A stretch of 64,000 bases of DNA. It comes from Nocardia africana NBRC 100379. GTDB taxonomy: Bacteria > Actinomycetota > Actinomycetes > Mycobacteriales > Mycobacteriaceae. Shown here one piece after another: positions 28,229 to 37,357 of this stretch. The first letter of the stretch is position 1; each line of letters begins with the position of its first letter. Location: contig NZ_BDAV01000021.1 of assembly GCF_001612635.1 (NCBI RefSeq), positions 62,001 to 126,000 of the forward strand, read 5' to 3'. The notes beneath the pieces are model-generated. The model did not search any database and had not been told where the DNA came from. It worked only from the letters and a program-made list of their open reading frames with translations. The position numbers and the translations under genes are program-made.

Positions 28229-29050
28229 ATGACCGATAGCCCCGCAGACTCGGGGGCCGCCCGCCTCCCCGGCGCCATCCGTCCGGTCGCCCTGGTGACC
28301 GGACCGACCTCCGGTATCGGCCAGGGTTACGCCACCCGGCTGGCCTCCCTCGGCTACGACCTGGTGCTGGTGGCGCGCGACGAGCAACGCCTGACCGCAC
28401 TCGCCGAGGAATTGCAGCGCCGCTTCGCTACCCGCAGCGAGATCCTGGCCGCGGATCTGGCGCGCGCCGAGGACCGCGCCACCGTCGCCGACCGGCTCGG
28501 CGAGGGCGTGGACTTCCTGGTCAACAACGCCGGATTCGGTATCTCGGGTGAGTTCTGGACCGTGGAACCGCAGCAATTGCAGGCCCAACTGGATGTCAAT
28601 GTCACCGCGGTGCTGCAATTGACACGTGCCGCACTGCCGCCGATGATCGCCGCCGCCAAGGGTTCGGTGGTCAATGTCGCCAGTGTGGCCGGGCTGGTAC
28701 CGGGCCGCGGCTCGACCTATTCGGCCTCCAAGGCCTACGTCATATCCTTGACCGAGGGTCTGGCCGGCGGACTGGCCGGGACCGGGGTCCGGGTGCAGGC
28801 GCTGTGCCCGGGATTCGTGCACACGGAATTTCACGAGCGCGCCGGAATCGAGATGTCGTCGCTACCGAAACCCCTGTGGCTCGACGTCGAACAGGTGGTG
28901 TCCGGTTCGCTGCAGGATTTGGAGAAGGACCGGGTGATCAGCGTGCCCGGGGTGCAGTACAAGGCGCTCACCACCGTCGCCGGGCTGATCCCGCGGAATC
29001 TGGTGACCCGGCTCAACCGAGGCATGTTCAACGCACGTGGAAGGACATAA
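28229..29050 (+). CDS. Short-chain dehydrogenase/reductase
   Basis: 273 residues, classical SDR. Cofactor loop TGPTSGIGQG near residue 25; ARDEQR after the second strand, whose Arg suggests NADP(H); NNAGFGISG; catalytic Ser in VNVASVAG; and YSASK with the catalytic Tyr and Lys. The C-terminus has the LCPGFVHTEF motif typical of SDRs acting on longer or hydrophobic substrates. It lies 6 bp upstream of pyrE and is almost certainly co-transcribed, although no metabolic connection with pyrimidine synthesis is obvious. Confidence 0.9.
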   Translation: MTDSPADSGAARLPGAIRPVALVTGPTSGIGQGYATRLASLGYDLVLVARDEQRLTALAEELQRRFATRSEILAADLARAEDRATVADRLGEGVDFLVNNAGFGISGEFWTVEPQQLQAQLDVNVTAVLQLTRAALPPMIAAAKGSVVNVASVAGLVPGRGSTYSASKAYVISLTEGLAGGLAGTGVRVQALCPGFVHTEFHERAGIEMSSLPKPLWLDVEQVVSGSLQDLEKDRVISVPGVQYKALTTVAGLIPRNLVTRLNRGMFNARGRT

Positions 29051-29056
29051 ACCCAC

Positions 29057-29602
29057 ATGATCGAATCCACCACCGACCGCGACAGATTGGCCGAGCTGGT
29101 CCGGGAGCTCGCCGTCGTGCACGGCCGGGTGACCCTGTCCTCCGGTAAGGAGGCCGACTACTACGTCGATCTGCGCCGGGCGACCCTGCATCATCAGGCG
29201 GCGCCGCTGATCGGCACCCTGCTGCGAGAGTTGGTGTCGGACTGGGAATTCGACGCCGTCGGCGGGCTCACCATGGGCGCGGATCCGGTGGCGCTGGCCA
29301 TGCTGCACGCCCCCGGACGCCCGCTGGACGCGTTCGTGGTGCGCAAGGCCGCCAAGACGCACGGCATGCAGCGGCAGATCGAGGGACCGGAGATCTCCGG
29401 CAAGCGCGTGCTGGTCGTCGAGGACACCACGACCACCGGCAATTCGCCGCTGACCGCGGTCCGGGCGCTGCGCGAGGCCGGTGCGACCGTGGTCGGCGTC
29501 GCCACCGTGGTCGATCGTGAGACCGGCGCCGACCAGGTGATTGCCGAGGAGGGACTGGAGTACCGCTCCATTCTGGGCCTGAAGGATCTGGCTCTGGGGT
29601 GA
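29057..29602 (+). CDS. pyrE: Orotate phosphoribosyltransferase
   Basis: 181 residues. PRPP-binding signature VLVVEDTTTTGNS (residues ~116-128), with SSGKEADYYVDLRR and the flexible-loop RKAAKTHGMQRQIEG. Converts orotate and PRPP to OMP in de novo pyrimidine synthesis. Length matches the short actinobacterial form. Placed next to the clpB and Rv0383-like genes as in mycobacteria. Confidence 0.96.
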   Translation: MIESTTDRDRLAELVRELAVVHGRVTLSSGKEADYYVDLRRATLHHQAAPLIGTLLRELVSDWEFDAVGGLTMGADPVALAMLHAPGRPLDAFVVRKAAKTHGMQRQIEGPEISGKRVLVVEDTTTTGNSPLTAVRALREAGATVVGVATVVDRETGADQVIAEEGLEYRSILGLKDLALG

Positions 29603-29671
29603 CATTTGGGCCTGGGTTAGCCTGGACGCTGGTCTTATGTACGACAGCGTGAAGGGTCGAGTGAGTCTCCT

Positions 29672-30730
29672 GTGGTGAGCATTGCAGTCAACGAGGGTCG
29701 CAAGAATGTTGCGATGCTCGGCATCGGGGCATACCGGCCGAAGCGAATAGTCAGCAACGCCGACGTCTGCGAGGTTCTCGATTCCACCCCGGAGTGGATC
29801 TTCGAGCGCACCGGCATCCGCAATCGTCGCTGGATCAGCGGTGACGAGACGCTGCGCACCATGTCGGCGGCCGCCGGGGAGCGGGCGATCGTCAACAGCG
29901 GTATCGATCGCGGCAAGATCAGCGCGCTGATTCTGGCTACCTCCAGCTGGCTCAAGCTCACCCCGCACGGCGCACCGTCGGTGGCCTTCGATCTCGGGAT
30001 GAACGGCATCCCGGCCTTCGACCTCACCTCCGGTTGCGGCGGATTCGGCTACGCCCTCGGTGTGGCGGCCGATCTGATCCGGGCCGGTTCCGCCGAATAC
30101 GTGCTGGTGATCGGCGCGGAAACCATGACGGTCGGCCTCGACCCGACCGACCGCGGCACCGCCATGATCTTCGGCGACGGCGCCGGCGCGGTCGTGGTCG
30201 GTCCCAGCGACGTCAACGGCATCTCGCCGACGGTGTGGGGCAGCGACGGGGAGAGCGCCGAGGCGATCTCCCAGGACGTCAACTTCTTCGACTACATGGA
30301 CCGGGCGGAGCGACTGCAGGGCACCGATCCCGAGGTGGAGCCGGTCGGCCGGATGGCGCTGCGGATGGAGGGACCGCGGGTATTCCGTTGGGCCGCGGTC
30401 ACTCTGCCCCGCGCCCTGTCCACCGCGCTGGAGGTGTCGGGCGTGGCCAAGGAGGATATCGAGGTCTTCGTCCCGCATCAGGCCAACGCGCGCATCAACG
30501 AGCTGATGAAGAAGAACCTCGGCCTCGCCGACGACATCCCGATGGCCAACGACATCGAGAACACCGGCAACACGTCCGCCGCGTCCATCCCCCTGGCCAT
30601 GGAGGAGATGCTGGTGACCGGTAAGGCCAAGGGCGGACAGCTGGCCCTGCTGCTCGGCTTCGGCGCCGGACTCAGCTACGCCGGGCAGGTGGTCACCCTC
30701 CCGCCCAAGCCGATCGAACCCAGTTTCTGA
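29672..30730 (+). CDS. Beta-ketoacyl-ACP synthase III family protein
   Basis: 352 residues from GTG 29672 (a second GTG follows immediately). FabH-type thiolase fold with a complete Cys-His-Asn triad: Cys122 in DLTSGCGGFGYAL, His269 in PHQAN and Asn300 in ENTGNTSAAS. The ERTGIRNRR and FGDGAGAVVV segments are also family-typical. Catalyses a decarboxylating condensation of an acyl starter with malonyl-ACP, or a related acyl transfer. It differs enough in the substrate-facing stretch (SSWLKLTPHGAPSVAFDLGM) that the housekeeping FabH role is not assured; a secondary-lipid role is possible. Single gene, ended by a hairpin. Confidence 0.85.
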   Translation: MVSIAVNEGRKNVAMLGIGAYRPKRIVSNADVCEVLDSTPEWIFERTGIRNRRWISGDETLRTMSAAAGERAIVNSGIDRGKISALILATSSWLKLTPHGAPSVAFDLGMNGIPAFDLTSGCGGFGYALGVAADLIRAGSAEYVLVIGAETMTVGLDPTDRGTAMIFGDGAGAVVVGPSDVNGISPTVWGSDGESAEAISQDVNFFDYMDRAERLQGTDPEVEPVGRMALRMEGPRVFRWAAVTLPRALSTALEVSGVAKEDIEVFVPHQANARINELMKKNLGLADDIPMANDIENTGNTSAASIPLAMEEMLVTGKAKGGQLALLLGFGAGLSYAGQVVTLPPKPIEPSF

Positions 30731-30736
30731 GCAGGC

Positions 30737-30767
30737 CGTCGCGACCCGGTTCCCAGTGGTCGCGACG
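30737..30767 (+). terminator. Terminator after the KAS III gene
   Basis: CGTCGCGACC and GGTCGCGACG pair over 10 bp with an 11-nt loop, beginning 6 bp after the stop. Confidence 0.6.
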
Positions 30768-30788
30768 AATGAGAAGGATGGATTCCGA

Positions 30789-31490
30789 ATGGCGCGACCG
30801 TTCCGCGCGGCGTATGCCGGTGCCGCGGTGATCACCGTGCTCGGTGCGGCAACCGGGCGGGATCGGTGGCAGTGGGCGACGAAACCGCTGCTCATGCCCC
30901 TTTTGGCGGCCGATGCTGTGCAGGCCGGCCGCGCGACGGGTGAGCGGGGGCGGTCGCAGTCCGACCGGGCTCTGCTGCTCGGGTCGCTGGCGGCGGCCAC
31001 CGTCGGCGACATCCTTCTGATCGACCCCGACGACGACCGCCGGCTGGTCGCGGGCGCGTCCGCCTTCGCGGTGATGCAGTGCGGATATTCGGCGCTCTGG
31101 TGGCGGCGCGGTGCGCGGCCGCGGCCGGCGGTCGCGGCGCCCCGGGTGGTCGCGTGGCTCGGCGCGGCCACGCTGTTGCGGGCGCGCGCGCCTCGTATTG
31201 CCGCGCCGCTGACCGCCTACGGCGCGACGCTGGGCACGGCCGCGACCCTCGCGTCCGACCCGGCTCTGGCGCCCGGCGCGAAAGTGGTTGCCGGAACCGT
31301 GGTTCCGGGACGCGACCCACGCAGCCGCCTGGCCCTGGGCGCCCTGCTGTTCACGCTCTCCGACGGCCTGATCGTGCTGCGTCGCCTGTTCGCGCGGACG
31401 CCCCGCTCCCGCCGCGCGAGCGAGGCCGTCATCCTCGCGACCTATGCCGGTGCCCAATACCTGCTGACCGCGCCGACCCACTTCGACTGA
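30789..31490 (+). CDS. YhhN/TMEM86 (lysoplasmalogenase) family membrane protein
   Basis: 233 residues from ATG 30789. Seven to eight predicted membrane helices and the family marks WATKPLLMPLLAAD and ATVGDILLIDPDD (the conserved TKP and GD). Vertebrate TMEM86 members hydrolyse the vinyl-ether bond of lysoplasmalogens; bacterial members are largely untested, so the enzymatic name is by family only. It also contains the later family segment FTLSDGLIVLRRL. Confidence 0.75.
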   Translation: MARPFRAAYAGAAVITVLGAATGRDRWQWATKPLLMPLLAADAVQAGRATGERGRSQSDRALLLGSLAAATVGDILLIDPDDDRRLVAGASAFAVMQCGYSALWWRRGARPRPAVAAPRVVAWLGAATLLRARAPRIAAPLTAYGATLGTAATLASDPALAPGAKVVAGTVVPGRDPRSRLALGALLFTLSDGLIVLRRLFARTPRSRRASEAVILATYAGAQYLLTAPTHFD

Positions 31491-31526
31491 GTCTTATCGC
31501 CATTGCGCGGCCGAGCGGGCGGCGGC

Positions 31527-31973
31527 TCAGAGGCAGAGCATGATCCGATCGCGGTCGGCCGGATCCACCCGGATCGAAATCGTCTCACCCACATGCATTC
31601 TCGGCCGGTCGATCGGTGCGACGTCGAAAACGACCGTGCCCCGATAGGTTTCCGATCCGGGTACGGTCAGCTCCAGATCGAGCTCGGTCAGTTCCGTGTG
31701 GTGATCGGTGTACTGCAGCGGATGCACCCGCTCGATGGTCGCCCACCCCTCCAGCCCGTGCCGCAACAGCCGCCGATCCGACCGCGACGGCCGCTGCGCC
31801 AGCAACATCCCGATCCCCACACACGACCCGAACGCCCCGACCATCGCCATGATCTGATACGGCTCGGTCCCCGGCGGCGTGTGCTGATGCACCCACCCCA
31901 ACCAGACCCCGAGCACAATCACATACCCGACCGTGACCCCGAGCACGGTCCGAAGAATGCGTACGTGGTCCAT
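31527..31973 (-). CDS. Small membrane protein with a C-terminal beta domain
   Basis: 148 residues from ATG 31973; GGAGG lies 5 nt upstream. Two membrane helices (residues ~9-26, TVLGVTVGYVIVLGVWLGWV, and ~40-60) separated by a short outside loop, then a ~75-residue soluble beta-rich part (GLEGWATIERVHPLQYTD, GTVVFDVAPIDRPRMHVGET, ISIRVDPADRDRIML) that resembles DUF3592-type membrane proteins, where a loop of this kind follows the helices. Function unknown. Upstream lies a TATTCT-like -10. Single gene convergent with the YhhN gene. Confidence 0.65.
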   Translation of the reverse strand: MDHVRILRTVLGVTVGYVIVLGVWLGWVHQHTPPGTEPYQIMAMVGAFGSCVGIGMLLAQRPSRSDRRLLRHGLEGWATIERVHPLQYTDHHTELTELDLELTVPGSETYRGTVVFDVAPIDRPRMHVGETISIRVDPADRDRIMLCL

Positions 31974-32057
31974 AACCGCCTCCACCACCCCGCGGATACC
32001 TCAAGAATAAGCCCCACCACTCCCACCCCGCCCGGATAGCGCATAACGGACAGATAC

Positions 32058-32079
32058 GTTTCGGCCGACCGGCCGAGAC
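32058..32079 (-). terminator. Likely terminator of the two-component operon
   Basis: GTTTCGGCC-GACC-GGCCGAGAC: a 9-bp stem (one wobble pair) with a 4-nt loop, about 95 bp beyond the response-regulator stop on the leftward strand. Confidence 0.45.
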
Positions 32080-32172
32080 GGTCCCCAGCCGTGCGCGCTC
32101 GCCGCGTACGGCAGCCGCCCGGTCCCTCGCCGATCTTGTCTATTCGTCCAGCGGCGAGCCTCGGCCGCCACG

Positions 32173-32856
32173 CTATCCCCGCAGGCGCAGCACGGCCATG
32201 ACCCGGCGGTGGTGGGTGTCCGACGGGGGCAGATCCAACTTCAGGAAGATGTTGCCGATGTGTTTTTCCACCGCGCGTTCGGTCACGGTGAGGGTGGTGG
32301 CGATGGAGGCGTTGGTGAGGCCCTGGGCCATCAGCTCCAGGACTTCGCGTTCGCGCGGGGTGAGGCGGGCGAGCGAATCCTGTTGCCGGGCAGCGCCGAA
32401 CAGCTGGCTCACCACCTCGGGGTCGAGGGCGGTGCCGCCGGTGGCGACGCGCTGCAGGGCGTCGACGAATTCGCGGACGTCGGCTACCCGGTCCTTGAGG
32501 AGGTAGCCGACACCACCCGCGCCACCGGCGAGAAGTTCGGTGGCATACCGGGTTTCGACCCATTGCGAGAACACCAGGACTCCGGTCCCGGGGAATTTCC
32601 GGCGCAGCTCGATGGCGGCGAGCAGACCTTCGTCGGTGAACGAGGGCGGCATCCGCACGTCGACCACGGCGACATCGGGACGGGTCTCGGCCACGATCTC
32701 GCTCAGCCGGATCGCATCGCCGACCATGGCCACGATCTCGTGCCCGCGATCGGTGAGCAGTCCGGCCAGACCGTCGCGCAGGATCGCGCTGTCCTCGGCG
32801 ATCACGATGCGCAGGGAGTCGGCGTTGCGGCCGGTCGCGGCCTCGGCCGAGCTCAT
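32173..32856 (-). CDS. NarL/FixJ-type response regulator
   Basis: 227 residues from ATG 32856. Receiver domain with phospho-acceptor Asp66 in VAVVDVRMPP, the acidic pair ED at 21-22 and Lys in LLKDRV. C-terminal LuxR helix-turn-helix LTPREREVLELMAQGLTNAS and VTERAVEKHIGNIFLKL. Its start overlaps the stop of the kinase gene by 4 nt, so the two are translated together and form a two-component pair. DNA targets unknown; autoregulation is common in the family. Confidence 0.92.
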   Translation of the reverse strand: MSSAEAATGRNADSLRIVIAEDSAILRDGLAGLLTDRGHEIVAMVGDAIRLSEIVAETRPDVAVVDVRMPPSFTDEGLLAAIELRRKFPGTGVLVFSQWVETRYATELLAGGAGGVGYLLKDRVADVREFVDALQRVATGGTALDPEVVSQLFGAARQQDSLARLTPREREVLELMAQGLTNASIATTLTVTERAVEKHIGNIFLKLDLPPSDTHHRRVMAVLRLRG

Positions 32857-34256
32857 CGGGGCCCCGCGATCGGCAGGGTGACGGTGATGTTGGTGGGTCC
32901 GCCGGCCGGGCTGTCGACGGTCAGGTTGCCGTCGACCGAGCGCGCCCGTGCGGCGAGACCGGCCAGACCCCCGCCGACCAGGCGCTCGGTCGGCGCATCG
33001 GCTCCGGCCTCGGCTGCGCCGTCGACCGGACCGGGCTGTCGCACCCCACCGTGACCGTTGTCGCGCACGCTCACCATCATCGTCGCGGCGCCCGCCGGCG
33101 CGACCGACACCCACGCCGCGGTCGCCCCCGAATGTTTCACCACGTTGGTGAGCAGTTCCGCGACCGAGAAGTACGCGATCGCCTCGATCGCCGGACTGGG
33201 CCGCTGCGGCAGGTGGACACGCAGTTCGACCGGTATCGCACAGCGCGCGGTCAGCGTCTCCAGCGCCGGTTCCAGCCCCAGTTCGAGTGCGGGCGGATGG
33301 ATGCCGCGCACCAGTTCCCGCAGCTCGGCGATGGCATCCTTCGAGCTCGCCCGGGCGTCGGCGATGAGCGCGGCCGGGTCGGCGCCCGCGGCGAGTCGTT
33401 CCTCGGCACGCCCCAGCGTCATCGCGATACTCACCAGCCGGGCCTGGGTGCCGTCGTGCAGATCGCGTTCCAGCCGCCGCAGCGTCGCCGCGGAATCCTC
33501 GACCGCGACCCGCCGGCTCTCCTGCAACTCGACCATCCGCCGATCGCGTGCGGTCGGTGTCAGCAGCACCAGCATCAGTCCGCGATGCGCCCAGCACACC
33601 GCGCGCACGAGCCACGGCAGCAGGAAGCAGCCGATGACGCCCAGTGCCGCCAGACCGAGCACCCGCGGCCAGGTGTCGATGTAGTAGTCGCCGAATTGCG
33701 CCAGCGAATGATGTTCGCGCCCTTGTTGATCCACGTTGACGGGATGGAAAACCGCCCATGGGACGGGGGAGATCGCGGTGAAGACCGTCACCGCGATCAC
33801 GGTCAGCACCACGTATCCGACGAACACACCGAGGACCGCCTCGGCGACCAGGAAGGCCAAGGCCCGCCAGGCGGTGCGATCGGTGAACACGCTGCGGAAC
33901 CAGCCCACCAGTCCCGGCCGGGCGGCGAAGTCCGGCGGCGCCGGCAGATCGGCGGACAGCAGCGCCGCACCCACCGCCCGGTAGACCCGTCCCCAGATCC
34001 GGCCGCCCAGCAGAACCCCGGCCAGCAGCGGAGCGCCGATGATCAGGATCGAACTGTAGAGCCCGACGCCGTAGCCGACGAACAGATAGGCCAGCACCAG
34101 ACAGCCCAGAATCGCGGCGACGACCAGGTAGGCCAGCTCTTTCCAGGTGCGTGCCTGGAACGGGGCGCGCAGGATCGCCCGCAGCACCGCCCCGGCGGTC
34201 GGGCGCGAGTAGGGACGGTCGAGTGCGAGCGTCGGTTCGGCGAGTGTCTCGGTCAT
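32853..34256 (-). CDS. Sensor histidine kinase (NarL-type partner)
   Basis: 467 residues from ATG 34256 (ATG 34265 also possible). N-terminal sensor with four to five membrane helices (LAYLVVAAILGCLVLAYLFV; LYSSILIIGAPLLAGVLLGG; FVGYVVLTVIAVTVFTAI; LGLAALGVIGCFLLPWLVRA) and an outside loop, matching the putative-sensor type found in actinobacteria. Kinase core: His at about residue 267 in LERDLHDGTQARLVSIAM, then an ATPase domain with LLTNVVKHSGA (N box), VSVRDNGHGG and GGGLAGLAARA. No PAS or HAMP module. The signal is unknown; with a membrane-embedded sensor, membrane or envelope stress is plausible. Confidence 0.9.
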   Translation of the reverse strand: MTETLAEPTLALDRPYSRPTAGAVLRAILRAPFQARTWKELAYLVVAAILGCLVLAYLFVGYGVGLYSSILIIGAPLLAGVLLGGRIWGRVYRAVGAALLSADLPAPPDFAARPGLVGWFRSVFTDRTAWRALAFLVAEAVLGVFVGYVVLTVIAVTVFTAISPVPWAVFHPVNVDQQGREHHSLAQFGDYYIDTWPRVLGLAALGVIGCFLLPWLVRAVCWAHRGLMLVLLTPTARDRRMVELQESRRVAVEDSAATLRRLERDLHDGTQARLVSIAMTLGRAEERLAAGADPAALIADARASSKDAIAELRELVRGIHPPALELGLEPALETLTARCAIPVELRVHLPQRPSPAIEAIAYFSVAELLTNVVKHSGATAAWVSVAPAGAATMMVSVRDNGHGGVRQPGPVDGAAEAGADAPTERLVGGGLAGLAARARSVDGNLTVDSPAGGPTNITVTLPIAGPR

Positions 34257-34372
34257 AGCTTCCATGCTGGTCGGAGCCGATCCGCGGAACGAGGGAGCAG
34301 ACCGGCGGATCGACGGTGTGGACAGCACCACCATCGGATTCGACGGTACCGGGCGCGGCTACGATGACCGGC

Positions 34373-35068
34373 GTGAATCACCCGCTCCAGCCGCTGCCCG
34401 ACCCATCGGACGGCGATGTGCCGGGTCCGACCGAATGGGGTGAGCATCCGCACGGCGTCGGCCCCTGGCGCGACGAATTCGGCACCGAACCGCCCGACGA
34501 CCCGCGCCTCGATCCGGAACTGCTCGCCCACGGCGACCGCCGCAACGTGGTCGACGCCTACCGGTACTGGTCGCGCGCGGCGATCGTCGCCGATATCGAT
34601 GCCCGTCGGCATCCGTTCCACATCGCGATCGAGAATTTCGGGCACGACGCCAATATCGGCACGGTGGTGCGCACCGCGAATGCCTTCGCCGCCGCGGCGG
34701 TCCACATCGTCGGACGGCGGCGCTGGAATCGCCGCGGCGCCATGGTGACCGACCGCTATCAGCACATCGTGCACCACAGCGATATCGCCGAACTGCTGGA
34801 GTTCGCCGAGCGCGAGCATCTGACCGTGGTGGCCGTCGACAACGTGCCGGGATCGGTGCCGCTGGAAACCGCTGCGCTGCCGCGTGACTGCCTGCTGCTG
34901 TTCGGTCAGGAGGGTCCGGGTGTCACCGAGGCCGCCAAACGGGCCGCGGTCATGACGGTGTCGATCGCGCAGTTCGGCTCCACCCGCAGTATCAACGCCG
35001 GTGTCGCCGCCGGAATCGCCATGCACGCGTGGATAACCCAGCACGCCGACCTCGAACGTTCCTGGTGA
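34373..35068 (+). CDS. TrmH/SpoU-family RNA 2'-O-methyltransferase
   Basis: 231 residues from GTG 34373. TACGAT (34360-34365) is a -10 box ending 7 nt before this GTG, and the nearby ATG at 34364 overlaps the box, so the GTG is the start of a leaderless mRNA. SPOUT motifs: FGHDANIGTVVRTANAF (motif 1), LLFGQEGPGVTEAAKRAA (motif 2) and STRSINAGVAAGIAMHAW (motif 3, knot). Transfers methyl from SAM to ribose 2'-OH of a tRNA or rRNA; target not predictable. Corresponds to Rv0380c by position. Its stop is immediately adjacent to the stop of the convergent UvrA-like gene. Confidence 0.88.
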   Translation: MNHPLQPLPDPSDGDVPGPTEWGEHPHGVGPWRDEFGTEPPDDPRLDPELLAHGDRRNVVDAYRYWSRAAIVADIDARRHPFHIAIENFGHDANIGTVVRTANAFAAAAVHIVGRRRWNRRGAMVTDRYQHIVHHSDIAELLEFAEREHLTVVAVDNVPGSVPLETAALPRDCLLLFGQEGPGVTEAAKRAAVMTVSIAQFGSTRSINAGVAAGIAMHAWITQHADLERSW

Positions 35069-37297
35069 TCACCGCGCATCACGCAGTGCCGCGGCCGTCG
35101 CGGATTCGCGGCAGCGCAGCAGTTCCCCCGGAGTTCCCTCGAAGACGATCCGGCCGCCGTGCCGGCCGGGCCCCGGCCCGAGGTCGATCACCCGGTCGGC
35201 CGCGCGGATCACATCGAGATTGTGTTCGATGACCACCACGGTGTTGCCCCGGTCGATCAGATGGTCGAACAGCTGGATCAGCGTATCGATATCGCGCAGA
35301 TGCAGTCCGGTCGTCGGCTCGTCCAGGACGTAGAGGGTGTGCCGGTCACCGCGCGCGAGTTCCTTGGCGATCTTCAGCCGCTGACATTCCCCGCCGGACA
35401 GCGTGGTCAGCGACTGTCCGAGCCGCAGATAACCGAGTCCGACCTCGTCGAGACGCCGGAGGCCGCGAGCGAGCGCGGGCAGTCGCCGGATGGCCTCGGC
35501 GACGGTGAGATCGTCGATATCGGCGATGCTCAGCCCGTCGACGGTGTAACCGAGCACCCGATCGGCGAACCGGCGTCCGTCGCATGCCGAACACACCGTT
35601 TCCTGACCGTCCATGAACGCGAGGTCGGTGTAGATCACGCCGGCGCCCTCGCACACCGGGCAGGCGCCCTCGGAGTTCGCGCTGAACAGGGCGGCACCGA
35701 CCCCGTTGCGCTCGGCGAACATGGTGCGTACCGCGCCGGCGATCCCGGCGTAGGTGAGCGGCGTGGACCGCCGGTTGGTGCCGACCGCGCGCTGATCGAC
35801 CACGGTGGCCGGATGCCGCTGCACCAGTTCCGCGGCCAGACTCGACTTGCCCGAACCGGCGACGCCGGTGAGGACGGTCAGCACACCGGTCGCGATGTCG
35901 ACCGAGATATCGCGCAGATTGTTGCGAGTCGCGTTGTCGATGCGCAGTTTTCCGGTCGGCACCCGCGGGGTGCGGCCGGTCCGCCGGATGCGCAATGCCT
36001 GACCGGTAGGGGTGTCCGCCGTCGTCAACCGCTCGAAGCCGCCGGTGAACACGATCCGCCCGCCCTCCGCCCCGGCTCCCGGGCCGACCTCGACGATATG
36101 GTCGGCGACCCGCATCACATCCGGATCGTGTTCGACCACCAGAACGCTGTTGCCCTTGTCCCGCAACGATTTCAGCAATTCGGTCATCGGCCGCACATCG
36201 TGCGGATGTAATCCGACGGTGGGTTCGTCGAAGACGTACAGCATTTCGGTCAGGCTGCTGCCGAGATGGCGAACGGTCTTGATGCGCTGTGATTCTCCGC
36301 CGGACAGCGTCGTCGTCGGACGCGACAGCGAGAGGTAGCCGAGGCCGATGTGCGTCAGGGCCCGGAGCCGCTCGTGCAGCGCGGACACCACCGACGCCAT
36401 CTCGGGAGCGCGCACCTCGGTGATCAGCTCGGCGAGTTCGCCGATCTCCATCCGGCTCATCTCGACGATGGTGCGGTCGAGTACCCGCGCCGAGCGAGCC
36501 GCCGGATTCAACCGTTGCCCGTCACATTCCGGACACGGTCCCGAGCGAGTGAACCGCTGCAGCACAGCCTGTTTGCGTTCGGACAGGTGGTCGGAGGTGT
36601 GCAGATACACCCGCTCGAACAACTCGATCACGCCTTCGTAATCCTTCGGCGGGCGCGGGCGCAGGGCAGCGGCGGCGGGCCCGCCGTGCAGGAGTGCGTC
36701 GCGTTCGGCGGGCGACCATTCCCGCAGCGGCACGGTGGGATCGAAGGCCGCGAGTTCGGCGTAGCGGCGGTACCAGTACTGGCCGGCGGCGAAGCCGGGC
36801 AACCGGATCGCGCCCTGTTCCAGCGAGAGATCCGGGTCGAGCACCTGTTCCATATCGGGAACGAGGGTTTCGCCGAGACCGGAACAGGCCGGGCACATTC
36901 CGGCCGGATCGTTGAACGAGAAGTGATTGGATTCCCCGACGTACGGCTGCCCGATGCGCGAGAACAACAGGCGCAGATAGGTGTACGCATCGGTGATGGT
37001 GCCGACCGTCGAACGGGCGTTGCCGCCGAGCCGCTTCTGATCGATCACCACCACCGGCGAGAGCCCGTCGATCAGGTCCACGTCCGGCCGTGTCCACCGC
37101 GGCAGCCGATTGCGCACGAACGGCGGATAGGTCTCGTTGACCTGATATCCCGCCTCGGCCGCGATGGTGTCGAACACCAGCGACGATTTGCCCGAGCCGG
37201 AGACCCCGGCGAACACCACCAGCCGGCCCCGCGGCACATCGATATCCACACTTTTCAGGTTGTTGGTACGCGCTGCGCGAATGTGGATCGAAGTCAT
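35069..37297 (-). CDS. UvrA-like ABC ATPase (short form)
   Basis: 742 residues, about 200 shorter than UvrA (~950). Two ABC units: first Walker A GVSGSGKSSL at 31-40, signature LSGGESQR and Walker B LYVFDEPTVGLHPHD; second GVAGSGKSS with LSGGECQR and LYVLDEPTTGLH. CxxC pairs CPAC, CPEC, CPVC and CSAC remain from the zinc modules. The missing length lies in the UvrB-interaction/insertion part, as in UvrA2 and DrrC-type paralogues, which are linked to DNA damage tolerance or resistance to DNA-binding drugs. Canonical excision repair is therefore unlikely. Divergent from a WYL regulator 60 bp away, suggesting induction by that regulator. Confidence 0.85.
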   Translation of the reverse strand: MTSIHIRAARTNNLKSVDIDVPRGRLVVFAGVSGSGKSSLVFDTIAAEAGYQVNETYPPFVRNRLPRWTRPDVDLIDGLSPVVVIDQKRLGGNARSTVGTITDAYTYLRLLFSRIGQPYVGESNHFSFNDPAGMCPACSGLGETLVPDMEQVLDPDLSLEQGAIRLPGFAAGQYWYRRYAELAAFDPTVPLREWSPAERDALLHGGPAAAALRPRPPKDYEGVIELFERVYLHTSDHLSERKQAVLQRFTRSGPCPECDGQRLNPAARSARVLDRTIVEMSRMEIGELAELITEVRAPEMASVVSALHERLRALTHIGLGYLSLSRPTTTLSGGESQRIKTVRHLGSSLTEMLYVFDEPTVGLHPHDVRPMTELLKSLRDKGNSVLVVEHDPDVMRVADHIVEVGPGAGAEGGRIVFTGGFERLTTADTPTGQALRIRRTGRTPRVPTGKLRIDNATRNNLRDISVDIATGVLTVLTGVAGSGKSSLAAELVQRHPATVVDQRAVGTNRRSTPLTYAGIAGAVRTMFAERNGVGAALFSANSEGACPVCEGAGVIYTDLAFMDGQETVCSACDGRRFADRVLGYTVDGLSIADIDDLTVAEAIRRLPALARGLRRLDEVGLGYLRLGQSLTTLSGGECQRLKIAKELARGDRHTLYVLDEPTTGLHLRDIDTLIQLFDHLIDRGNTVVVIEHNLDVIRAADRVIDLGPGPGRHGGRIVFEGTPGELLRCRESATAAALRDAR

Positions 37298-37357
37298 CTC
37301 TCGACGCTAGGGACAGATGTGGACATATTGTGACCGCAATTCGCGGAGGATGGAGTC
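37298..37357. promoter_or_regulatory. Compact divergent control region, UvrA-like / WYL
   Basis: GGACAGATGT followed directly by GGACATATTGT (37311-37331) is a 10-bp direct repeat of GGACA-N2-TGT type, the only structured element in the 60-bp gap and a candidate operator for the adjacent WYL regulator. GGAGGA precedes the WYL ATG. Confidence 0.45.
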